NCBI RefSeq assembly: GCF_014698735.1
Contig: NZ_JACJTQ010000024.1
Span: forward strand, 1 to 64,000
Source: Anabaena catenula FACHB-362
GTDB taxonomy: Bacteria > Cyanobacteriota > Cyanobacteriia > Cyanobacteriales > Nostocaceae
Direction: 5' to 3'
Length of the DNA stretch: 64,000 bases
The notes below the pieces were generated by a model that saw nothing but the letters and a program-made list of their open reading frames with translations, ran no database searches and was not told the origin of the DNA. The position numbers were made by a program, and so were the translations under genes. Each line of letters starts with the position of its first letter. Within the stretch, counting starts at the first letter, position 1. Of the stretch, positions 36,471 to 44,703 are shown in pieces.

Positions 36471-36964
36471 TTATTGTCAGCGATACTTCACCTATCAATA
36501 ATCTTGCAGCTATTAACCATCTTCACTTGTTACAACAGCTTTACGGAACAGTCCTAATTCCTGAAGCTGTTTATCAAGAATTAACTGATCCTGATTTTCC
36601 CGTAGCGGGTGCAAAAGAAGTACAAACTTTTACTTGGATTCAAACTCGTGCAGTTCAAGATCGGATAATGGTTCAAGCACTTAGTAGTGAACTTGATATC
36701 GGGGAAGCAGAGGCCATTGTTTTAGCTTTAGAAATGAAAGCAGAACAGGTTTTAATTGATGAACGTCGAGGCCGCATGATTGCTGCTAGACTCAATCTTA
36801 ATTATACCGGAATTTTAGGAATTTTAGTAGAAGCGAAAAGTCAAGGTTTGATTTCTACTGTTAAACCTCTGTTAGATGATCTTATTAATAAAGCAGGATT
36901 TTGGGTTGCTGAACCTTTGTATAAAAGTGTTTTACAGCTAGTTGATGAAACAGAAATAAAGTAA
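36467..36964 (+). CDS. DUF3368 PIN-domain toxin
   Basis: This 165-residue VapC-like PIN-domain RNase has VSDTSPINNLAAI at the N-terminus (first acidic residue), ELDIGEAEAIVLALEM, QVLIDERRGRMIA (later acidic residues) and LNYTGILGILVEAK. It starts at GTG within the antitoxin stop. Toxicity through RNA cleavage is the family's expected role; the target is unknown. Confidence 0.88.
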   Translation: MIIVSDTSPINNLAAINHLHLLQQLYGTVLIPEAVYQELTDPDFPVAGAKEVQTFTWIQTRAVQDRIMVQALSSELDIGEAEAIVLALEMKAEQVLIDERRGRMIAARLNLNYTGILGILVEAKSQGLISTVKPLLDDLINKAGFWVAEPLYKSVLQLVDETEIK

Positions 36965-37051
36965 AATTTGGTATTGTATTTTATCATAAAACCGTAATCT
37001 TTGAAAAAGTATTACACCGCAAATAAACTTACAAACACATTTAATAACTCC

Positions 37052-37570
37052 ATGCGTAATGTTCCCACCCAATCTTTAACCATAGGAACAAGTATTCTTT
37101 TACTTTCCCTATTTCCTTCCTTTAACGTCCAAGCGCAAAAGGGAGCAAATAAAATCGAACTCAAAGTTTATAGTGAAAACGAGCAAAAACATAGTTGTCC
37201 ACAGAAAGTTATTGCTACTGAAACTCCCCAACCTTATCGAGAAGGTGGTTTTGCTACCGACGGCTTTGTGAATTTGAGCGAATATGCCAATAATATTTCT
37301 ATCAGTGCAAATAATAGCTTTAGTACTACATGGGTAGGAACATTAAAACCAAAATATGCCAAATGCTTTGCATCTGCTGGAATAACCAAAATTGATGGAG
37401 AAAAATATACTGGAAATACTAATTATCTAAGGCTGCATTTTGTTAAGGGAAAAGTTTATTTTATTCTTGATTTAGCGGGTGGTTCTGATCCTAATGAATA
37501 TCCCTTAATAGTTCTCAAACAGGGAATAAAAAAAGGTAATCCCGTGTGGACTTGGGGTGGAACTGATTAA
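37052..37570 (+). CDS. secreted protein of unknown function
   Basis: This is a protein of 172 residues from the ATG at 37052 with a clear signal peptide (SLTIGTSILLLSLFPSFNVQAQ). The mature part has two cysteines (HSCPQ and KCFASAG) and beta-strand-like segments; I recognise no family. The frame is open to a TTG at 37001, but that start would put 17 polar residues before the signal peptide. It lies between the toxin-antitoxin pair and the WD40-DnaJ gene and is probably its own unit. Confidence 0.6.
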   Translation: MRNVPTQSLTIGTSILLLSLFPSFNVQAQKGANKIELKVYSENEQKHSCPQKVIATETPQPYREGGFATDGFVNLSEYANNISISANNSFSTTWVGTLKPKYAKCFASAGITKIDGEKYTGNTNYLRLHFVKGKVYFILDLAGGSDPNEYPLIVLKQGIKKGNPVWTWGGTD

Positions 37571-37773
37571 TAAAAAGTTCAGAGAATGATAATTATCTAA
37601 ACTCCATTTATAAATAGTAACTATCATAGTGAGTTTTTGTGAAGTCCGGTGTTTTCTGATTTTTACATATTTACTAGGTAAATGCTATCATCAGAAATGA
37701 TAGATTATTAGATCACAGATATAAACATCCTGTAAATCCTTAAATCCTATAAATCCTGATTCTGATAATAAGC

Positions 37774-39489
37774 ATGAAACCAACATCCCAAACAGGTGCA
37801 GCATTCATCACCACTGGAACGCTAACAGGTGCGGGTATTTCCTCCATAGTTGGTGGAATCGGAATAGCTGGAAGCTTTGGCGGTGTGGGAATAGGTGCTG
37901 CTTCTGTAACCGCTGCGGGTGCTGTTGTTGGTGCTGCTGCTTATGGCGCTTTTCAAGGAATCACGGAAGGAGATACAGTAGCCTTTGGTGCAATGGGTAT
38001 AGGTGCTGTTGGTAGTGTTGGCGTTTTCAGTGTTGTTGGTGGAATAGGATTTGTTGCGCCTAAAATTGGTTTAGCTTTTGGTATTGGTACAGTACCAATG
38101 GCGGGAATTGGTGCGGTTTTAGGACTTGCTGCTTATGGTGTGGCTAAATTATTAGATGATTCTGAATTTAAAGAAACTCCCATGCACCTTTTTGAACGCA
38201 TGGAGGAAAAAGTTTTACAAAATGATTACTATAATGAAGCATTACTAGAGTTATCTGGTGATGATCTTAATGCCAAATTCACAGCTTTAGAAGTTGAGGA
38301 GGAGTTAAAACAATTAAAAGCTAAAATAAATGTTGAACCTCCACAAATTAAACCAAAAATATTAACGATAACTCCTCAAATAACGGGAATTTGGCAATGT
38401 GTAAAAACTTTGAAGGGACACACAGCCACAGTTAATGCTGTAGCTATTCATCCTGATAACAAAACGTTAGTTAGTGGTAGCAATGACAGACAAGTTAATT
38501 TATGGAATTTGCAAACCGGAAAATGGCTTTATACTTTTTCTGGACAAGCTGAAGCTGTGTTATCTGTGGCTATTAGTCCCGACGGAAAACAGATAATTAG
38601 TGGGAGTGTAGATCGCAAAATCAGCAGTTGGCTATTAGAAACAAAAAAATATAACTGCACGTTCTCTTATTTAAGTTCTCCCTATAGTCATAATGGGTTT
38701 GTCAATGCAGTTGTTTATAGTCATAATGGTAATATTATTGCTAGTGCTAGTACAGATAAAACTATTAGAATTTGGGGAAGCTACACAGGATCAGTTAAAC
38801 GCACTTTAAACGGACATACGGATGCAGTTTTATCTGTTGCTATTAGTCGTGATGGTACAACCCTTGTTAGTAGCAGCGCTGATCAAACTATCAGGATTTG
38901 GAATTTGCAAACTGGTGAAAACCGCTATATTATTAATCAGCATTTAGCAGCAGTAAATACACTAGCAATTACTCCAGATAATCAAACTCTAATTAGTGGT
39001 AGTGCAGATAAGACAATTAAATTATGGAAACTCCAGACTGGGGAATTACGCTGCACTCTGAAAAGACACTCAACGGCTATTTCTGCTATTGCTATTCACC
39101 CAGATGGTAAAATTATTGCTAGTAGTAGTCAAGATGGAATTATTAATCTTTGGAATATCAAAACTGGGGAATTATTAGAAACTCTTTCTGGATTTAGTCC
39201 CCTAGCTTTTAGCGCCGATGGTAAAATGTTGATTAGTGGCGGTAAAGGTGGAACTATCAAGATTTGGCGACAAGTTCAAAGCGGTGATAATTTATCCTTA
39301 ACAGGAGAATGGTGGGAAATTTTAGGTGTAGAACCCAAAACTCATCCTAAAGACGTAAAACTTGCCTACCTGAGATTAGCCAGATTATATCATCCTGATA
39401 TTAACAGTTCTGTCAGTGCTAAAACTGCCATGCAAGCAGTTAATCAGGCATATCAAAAGTTTCAGCAGCAATTAAGCACACCTAATTGA
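37774..39489 (+). CDS. WD40 repeat protein with N-terminal Gly-rich hydrophobic region and C-terminal J domain
   Basis: A three-part protein of 571 residues. Residues ~1-130 are Gly/Ala-rich and hydrophobic (GAGISSIVGGIGIAGSFGG), resembling a membrane-inserting or phage-tape-like region. A charged linker follows. Residues ~208-510 form seven WD40 blades (each with a GH, SPDG-like and IRIWNLQTGE-like strand), the size of one beta-propeller. The final ~55 residues are a J domain (WWEILGVEP, then LYHPDIN with the HPD motif), which would recruit a DnaK. The fusion suggests a membrane-tethered scaffold that brings Hsp70 to a bound partner. Function is inferred. Confidence 0.85.
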   Translation: MKPTSQTGAAFITTGTLTGAGISSIVGGIGIAGSFGGVGIGAASVTAAGAVVGAAAYGAFQGITEGDTVAFGAMGIGAVGSVGVFSVVGGIGFVAPKIGLAFGIGTVPMAGIGAVLGLAAYGVAKLLDDSEFKETPMHLFERMEEKVLQNDYYNEALLELSGDDLNAKFTALEVEEELKQLKAKINVEPPQIKPKILTITPQITGIWQCVKTLKGHTATVNAVAIHPDNKTLVSGSNDRQVNLWNLQTGKWLYTFSGQAEAVLSVAISPDGKQIISGSVDRKISSWLLETKKYNCTFSYLSSPYSHNGFVNAVVYSHNGNIIASASTDKTIRIWGSYTGSVKRTLNGHTDAVLSVAISRDGTTLVSSSADQTIRIWNLQTGENRYIINQHLAAVNTLAITPDNQTLISGSADKTIKLWKLQTGELRCTLKRHSTAISAIAIHPDGKIIASSSQDGIINLWNIKTGELLETLSGFSPLAFSADGKMLISGGKGGTIKIWRQVQSGDNLSLTGEWWEILGVEPKTHPKDVKLAYLRLARLYHPDINSSVSAKTAMQAVNQAYQKFQQQLSTPN

Positions 39490-39889
39490 TCAACAAAGCA
39501 ATAAAGATTTTAGGATTTTGCTACTATAAGCTCTATTTTGAAATAGCTATTAGTGTAGTATATATATACCTTCATCAGTATTAATCCCCCATTGTTTAAC
39601 CGTTTATATTGCATATTCGTAAAAAACGTTATAAATTGTTAGTCTGTAGGGGAATAATATTTTTTTTCATCTCAATAGCCAATCCCTGATTAAGTATATA
39701 TACTATACTCTAGGAGAGTATACACACAAGGTTGTGTATTTTTAGTAATTGAAAAAGCTGCTGAATATTACGCAGTCATGCCTTGATATTGCCTGAGTTT
39801 TAGTATTTTGACTGCATTGATATTTGCTATTTCAAAGTTATGATGAAAATGGCATAAAGAATAATTAAAGGTGCATCTACTCCCAACAA
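39490..39889 (+). promoter_or_regulatory. leader region with two stem-loops before the invertase gene
   Basis: This 400-bp gap has no gene. At 39704-39722 is TATACTC/GAGTATA with loop TAGGA, and immediately after it at 39724-39737 ACACAA/TTGTGT with a two-base loop, followed by ATTTTTAG. The second hairpin plus T-rich tail could terminate transcription of the WD40-DnaJ gene or attenuate transcription into the invertase gene, which starts about 150 nt later. Neither alternative can be decided here. Confidence 0.4.
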
Positions 39890-41368
39890 ATGTACTATGT
39901 AAATGGAGTTAGTCTGGTAATGCAACTAAACAAATTAGACACAAGTAAAAATATAGAAAATGAAGCATGGCAAGCATTAGAGAATTCAATTCTCTACTAT
40001 AAAGGTCTTCCAGTAGGTACTTTAGCTGCTTATGATCCCTCTGTAGAATCTCTTAATTATGACCAATGCTTCGTCCGTGATTTTGTCTCTTCCGCTTTAA
40101 TTTTTTTGATTAGAGGCAGAACAGATATTGTCAAAAATTTCCTAGAAGAAACATTAAAGTTACAGCCTAAAGAAAAGGCATTAGATGCTTATAAACCTGG
40201 TAGAGGATTGATTCCAGCTAGTTTCAAAGTAGTTTCTGTAAATGGGGAAGAATTTTTAGAAGCTGATTTTGGTGAACACGCTATTGCGAGAGTCACACCT
40301 GTTGATTCTTGTTTATGGTGGCTGATTTTATTGCGTGCGTATGTAGTCGCTACTAACGATTCTTCCCTTGCTTATCAACCTGAATTCCAAACAGGAATTA
40401 GGTTAATTATGGATATCTGTTTGGCTAATCGTTTTGATATGTACCCAACGCTATTAGTTCCTGATGGCGCGTGTATGATAGATAGACGCATGGGTATTTA
40501 TGGACATCCTCTAGAAATTCAAGTTCTATTTTTTGCGGCTTTACGTGCAGCCAGGGAACTTCTAATTTGTAAAGGCAATCAAGATATAGTTGAAGCCATT
40601 GATAATCGATTGCCTCTATTGTGTGGTCATATTCGTCAGCATTATTGGATAGATATTAATCGTCTGAATGCAATTTATCGCTTTAAAGGTGAAGAATATG
40701 GTAAAGCAGCCGTCAATCTTTTCAATATTTATGCAGATTCTTTGCATTATGATGAATTAGACAAATGGCTACCCAAAAAAGGCGGCTATTTCGCTGGAAA
40801 TGTCGGTCCATCACAGTTAGATCCTCGTTTCTTTACTCTGGGAAACTTGATGGCGATAATTTCTGATTTGTCTACTGAAGAACAGTCTCAAGCAATTATG
40901 AATCTCATTGAAAAACGATGGGATGATTTAGTAGCAGATATGCCGATGAAAATCTGTTATCCCGCTTTACAAGGTGAAGAATATAGAGTTGTAACAGGAT
41001 GTGATCCGAAAAACATACCTTGGTCATATCATAATGGTGGTAGCTGGCCTGTTTTGATGTGGATGTTAGCAGCAGCATCTGTAAAAACCAAGAAACCACA
41101 TTTAGCAGAAAAAGCTATTGAAATTGCTAAAGCCAGACTGAGTGAAGATGAATGGCCAGAATATTATGATGGCAAAAAGGGGAGACTAATTGGTAAACAA
41201 GCCAGGAAATATCAAACTTGGACAATTGCCGGTTTTTTATTAGCGCAGGAATTGACAAGTAACCCTTCTTATTTACCCTTAGTCAGTTTTGATAAATTAC
41301 CCCTAGAAGTAGTTTCTAGAGCCTGTGAGTTTGAACTCAACAGTATAGACCCTTATATGAATCTTTAA
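39890..41368 (+). CDS. neutral/alkaline invertase (glycoside hydrolase family 100)
   Basis: This enzyme hydrolyses sucrose to glucose and fructose in the cytoplasm. GH100 signatures are [70 protein letters not shown] and [21 protein letters not shown], containing the catalytic Asp/Glu and substrate residues. The 492-residue length is normal for cyanobacterial InvA/InvB; the paralogue is not resolved. The start is uncertain: ATG at 39890 or ATG at 39920 (MQLNKLDT), neither with a good ribosome site. Confidence 0.93.
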   Translation: MYYVNGVSLVMQLNKLDTSKNIENEAWQALENSILYYKGLPVGTLAAYDPSVESLNYDQCFVRDFVSSALIFLIRGRTDIVKNFLEETLKLQPKEKALDAYKPGRGLIPASFKVVSVNGEEFLEADFGEHAIARVTPVDSCLWWLILLRAYVVATNDSSLAYQPEFQTGIRLIMDICLANRFDMYPTLLVPDGACMIDRRMGIYGHPLEIQVLFFAALRAARELLICKGNQDIVEAIDNRLPLLCGHIRQHYWIDINRLNAIYRFKGEEYGKAAVNLFNIYADSLHYDELDKWLPKKGGYFAGNVGPSQLDPRFFTLGNLMAIISDLSTEEQSQAIMNLIEKRWDDLVADMPMKICYPALQGEEYRVVTGCDPKNIPWSYHNGGSWPVLMWMLAAASVKTKKPHLAEKAIEIAKARLSEDEWPEYYDGKKGRLIGKQARKYQTWTIAGFLLAQELTSNPSYLPLVSFDKLPLEVVSRACEFELNSIDPYMNL

Positions 41369-41422
41369 AACACCTCCCGGCTTCTGAGGGAAGTCGGGAA
41401 TCTGAAAAAATTGTCTAAAAAA

Positions 41423-42070
41423 CTACCAATCGTCATAGTCAGTAATATCAACAATATTTCCGGTTTTAGTATCTTGAACTTTGATAGAAAAACCTGTTGC
41501 TCCCATACTCACTTGTCCAAATTGATAAATATATCTTGATGTTAAAGCTTCTTCATCTACCCAGTTTTGCCATTGTTTTAAATTTTCATATTCTTGATCA
41601 AAAATTTTACAGATAAGTGTTTGGTTTCTTTCACCAGTCCAAGGTTGTTCTAGTGGTTCGTCAGTGACGTATGGTAAAATTGAAAACTGAATTTCTGTCT
41701 TTCTTACCAGAGGTTCAATAGGGTCTAATTTCTTGATTTCTAAATCAAGAACTAAAACTTCACCTGCTACTGAATGGCGCACTTGAAAGTTACATTTATC
41801 ATCTTTGATTTGAAAAGAATAAATACAAGCTCCACTACTTCCTCCGGCACCATAATAGGGCATAATTTTTCCCTGTTCTTGTGCCATCTGCATCATCTGT
41901 AAAATAGCTGGACTAACTCGAAATTTACCTTTAAAAGAACCTGTTTCTAATTGTTCTTCAAATACGAGTTGATCTATAGAATATTCCCATTCTTTTACTT
42001 GTTCAAAAAGATTAAATGGTAATCTAAATCCAATTTCAGTTACTGATTTTTTGACTTCGATCATAGCCAA
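41423..42070 (-). CDS. conserved hypothetical protein
   Basis: This 215-residue soluble protein has no motif I recognise. It is acidic, predicted alpha/beta, with GAGGSSGACIYSFQIKD around residues 74-90 and a C-terminal GATGFSIKVQDTKTG beta segment. It has neither signal peptide nor membrane segment. It is convergent with the invertase gene. Confidence 0.6.
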   Translation of the reverse strand: MAMIEVKKSVTEIGFRLPFNLFEQVKEWEYSIDQLVFEEQLETGSFKGKFRVSPAILQMMQMAQEQGKIMPYYGAGGSSGACIYSFQIKDDKCNFQVRHSVAGEVLVLDLEIKKLDPIEPLVRKTEIQFSILPYVTDEPLEQPWTGERNQTLICKIFDQEYENLKQWQNWVDEEALTSRYIYQFGQVSMGATGFSIKVQDTKTGNIVDITDYDDW

Positions 42071-42147
42071 TAAATAACAATTTTGGGAATTTTAACTTCA
42101 TGCCATAGCGTGTTAGACTTGACAAGTCTCAATACAAAAGAAAAGTC

Positions 42148-42371
<224 letters not shown>

Positions 42372-42473
42372 AGTAAAACCGTGTTGATGCATGGTTTTTA
42401 ACTTTTATTTTGTACTTAAGTTACCTACAATTCGCTGTATTTTTAATATTCTATTCTTGAATCTATCATAATC

Positions 42474-43826
42474 ATGACAAATCCCCGTCAATTAGCTTTT
42501 ATTGCTCTCAGAGAGGTTCACAAAGGTGCTTATGCTGATGTTGCACTAGATCGTGTGTTGCAAAAAGTAAAGTTACCCGATCATGACCGTCGCCTGATGA
42601 CAGAATTAGTCTATGGCAGTGTGAGAAGACAACGCACCCTAGATACTCTGATTGACCAAATCGCTACCAAAAAAGCCCAGAAGCAACCACCAGACCTCCG
42701 TACTATCTTACATCTTGGTTTTTATCAACTACGTTATCAACAAAGAATACCGGCTTCTGCGGCTGTGAATACTACCGTTGAACTAGCAAAAGAAAATGCT
42801 TTTTCTGGACTCACAGGTTTTGTCAATGGGTTGTTACGTCAGTATTTACGTCTTGCTGAAACATCACCAGACCCTTTGAAATTACCAGAAAATCCGGTGG
42901 AACGGTTGGGTATTTTATATAGTTTTCCTGACTGGATAATTGAGGTGTGGTTAGAACAATTGGGTTTTGAGGAGACGGAAAAACTCTGTGAATGGATGAA
43001 TCAAACGCCAACTATTGATTTGCGGGTAAATATTCTTCGCAGTTCCTTAGAAGAAGTCGAATCAGCATTTAATTCTGCTGGTGTTTTGGTGAGTCGCATT
43101 CCCCATTTACCTCAAGCTTTACGGTTAATTGGTAATACTGGCGGAATTCAAAATTTACCTGGTTTCCGTGAAGGTTGGTGGACTGTCCAAGATAGTAGCG
43201 CTCAATTAGTTGGTCATTTGCTTGACCCAAAACCTGGTGATGTGGTGATTGATGTTTGTGCTGCACCAGGAGGTAAAACCACTCATATTGCTGAGTTAAT
43301 GGGAGATAGGGGCAAGGTTTGGGCTTGTGACAAAACTGCTTCTCGGCTACGCAAACTTAAAGAAAATGCTCAACGTCTGAATTTACAATCTATTGAAATC
43401 TGCACTGGTGACAGTCGTAATCTACCACAATTTTACCAAACTGCTGACCGTGTATTACTAGATGCCCCCTGCTCTGGTTTGGGAACTATGCACCGTCATG
43501 CTGATGCGCGTTGGCGACAGACACCAGAATCTGTCAAGGAACTCTCGCAACTCCAGTTTGGTCTTCTATCACATACATCTAATTTTGTCAAATCAGGTGG
43601 ATTTCTGGTTTATGCAACTTGTACACTGCATCCTACCGAGAATGAGGAAGTAATTTCCAGGTTTTTAGCTGATTATCCGGCTTGGCAAATTGAGCCTCCT
43701 ACTAAGCTGGAGTTACCATACTCTGCCTATAGTAGGCCTTCAGGCTGTTTGAAAGTCTGGCCTCATCAACAGGATATGGATGGCTTTTTCATGGTGCGCT
43801 TAAGAAAAACCAATAATTCAGAGTGA
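42474..43826 (+). CDS. rsmB: 16S rRNA cytosine-967 C5-methyltransferase RsmB
   Basis: This 450-residue enzyme has an N-terminal NusB-like RNA-binding domain (RQLAFIALREVHKGAYADVALDRVL) and a C-terminal Rossmann methyltransferase. SAM motif I is DVCAAPGGKTTHIAELMG; motif IV is VLLDAPCSGLGTM and motif VI YATCTLHPTENEEV, with the two catalytic cysteines. It methylates C967 of 16S rRNA. It is followed 57 nt later by the TerB-like gene. Confidence 0.95.
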   Translation: MTNPRQLAFIALREVHKGAYADVALDRVLQKVKLPDHDRRLMTELVYGSVRRQRTLDTLIDQIATKKAQKQPPDLRTILHLGFYQLRYQQRIPASAAVNTTVELAKENAFSGLTGFVNGLLRQYLRLAETSPDPLKLPENPVERLGILYSFPDWIIEVWLEQLGFEETEKLCEWMNQTPTIDLRVNILRSSLEEVESAFNSAGVLVSRIPHLPQALRLIGNTGGIQNLPGFREGWWTVQDSSAQLVGHLLDPKPGDVVIDVCAAPGGKTTHIAELMGDRGKVWACDKTASRLRKLKENAQRLNLQSIEICTGDSRNLPQFYQTADRVLLDAPCSGLGTMHRHADARWRQTPESVKELSQLQFGLLSHTSNFVKSGGFLVYATCTLHPTENEEVISRFLADYPAWQIEPPTKLELPYSAYSRPSGCLKVWPHQQDMDGFFMVRLRKTNNSE

Positions 43827-43883
43827 ATACTGCTAACGATTGTACGATTTGATTGAAGCCGCAATCTACCAGAGGAGGCAGCA

Positions 43884-44306
43884 ATGGTTACTCATTCTAA
43901 TGTAAAAAACTTAGTTAAAATCCTGATTGGAGCCGCTTGGATTGATGGCAGAATCCAGCCAGAAGAAAGGCAGTATTTACGGGAAATAGCCCAGGCTAAA
44001 GGCTTGGCTAACGATCCGGAAATTAAGCCTTGGTTGTATGAATTAGTTCCAGTACAGCCAAAAGAGTGTTATAAATGGGTCCGGGAGTATCTAGGCGATT
44101 GCCCTAGTTTGGAAGATTGTGAAAATTTAATTGAAGCCATCAGTGGCTTAATTTACAGTGACGGTGAAGTAGGAATTGAAGAAGCCAGACTGCTAACAAC
44201 CTTGGAGGAGTTAAGCAAGTCTCATGAGTCAAGCCACTCGGCTCATATGGGGTTGCTTAGACAAATTCAAAAGCTTTACCGTCGTTGGGTTGAGGTTCAA
44301 AATTAA
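43884..44306 (+). CDS. TerB-like protein
   Basis: This 140-residue helical protein has the TerB fold features: two repeated blocks, AAWIDGRIQPEERQYLREIAQ and SGLIYSDGEVGIEEARLL, each with an acidic D/E-rich turn that in TerB may bind metal. AGAGGAGG seven bases before the ATG is a strong ribosome site. Downstream of rsmB and possibly co-transcribed; role unknown (tellurite resistance name is historical). Confidence 0.8.
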   Translation: MVTHSNVKNLVKILIGAAWIDGRIQPEERQYLREIAQAKGLANDPEIKPWLYELVPVQPKECYKWVREYLGDCPSLEDCENLIEAISGLIYSDGEVGIEEARLLTTLEELSKSHESSHSAHMGLLRQIQKLYRRWVEVQN

Positions 44307-44378
44307 GGTAATGGGTAAATAGGTAATGGGTAATAAATTTTTCCCAATTACCTATTACCTATTACCAATCACCAAACC

Positions 44379-44573
44379 TTACTCTTTGTCAATTTTGGGT
44401 ACAAAGTCAGGACGATCTTTGCTTTCCCAGCCTGCGGGACGTTTTGAGTTGTACCAAGCAATTGAGCCAATGGTGACAGCAGCAATAAAACCAACTACAT
44501 ACACCAAAGTAAAAGCTAATGGGAAATGTGGGCCTGCGGCAGCAGGCGCTGCTGATTCAAGTAATAAATGCAC
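44379..44573 (-). CDS. small one-helix membrane protein, Psb35-like
   Basis: This 64-residue protein has one membrane helix (FPLAFTLVYVVGFIAAVTIG, residues ~17-36) followed by SIAWYNSKRPAGWESKDRPDFVPKI. The WYNSKRPxGWE signature is that of the Psb35 (Ssl2148) family, a thylakoid protein associated with the CP47 module of photosystem II. Start is GTG with AGGAG upstream. I am fairly but not fully sure of the name, since I rely on remembered sequence. Confidence 0.7.
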   Translation of the reverse strand: MHLLLESAAPAAAGPHFPLAFTLVYVVGFIAAVTIGSIAWYNSKRPAGWESKDRPDFVPKIDKE

Positions 44574-44637
44574 GAGTATATTCTCCTACTTTGAGGTAAC
44601 ACTTCTTAACAAAGTATAAAACGAGCTTATCACTTAC

Positions 44638-44696
44638 ATCCCCCTCTAGCTGGAAATACTTGACATTTGAGGGTGGAAAAAGATGTTGAGGGGGAT
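44638..44696. repeat. 9-bp inverted repeat between the PBP gene stop and the Psb35-like start
   Basis: ATCCCCCTC (44638-44646) and GAGGGGGAT (44688-44696) are perfect complements separated by 41 nt. It lies right after the stop of the penicillin-binding protein gene on the same strand and may contribute to termination, although there is no T-tract next to the stem. Confidence 0.4.
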
Positions 44697-44703
44697 ATTT
44701 TAA

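Noticed and set aside
44326-44619. 97-codon plus-strand frame opposite the Psb35-like gene
   Set aside because: Starts within a TAATGGG-type repeat, lacks a ribosome site, and is antisense to a recognisable small membrane protein.
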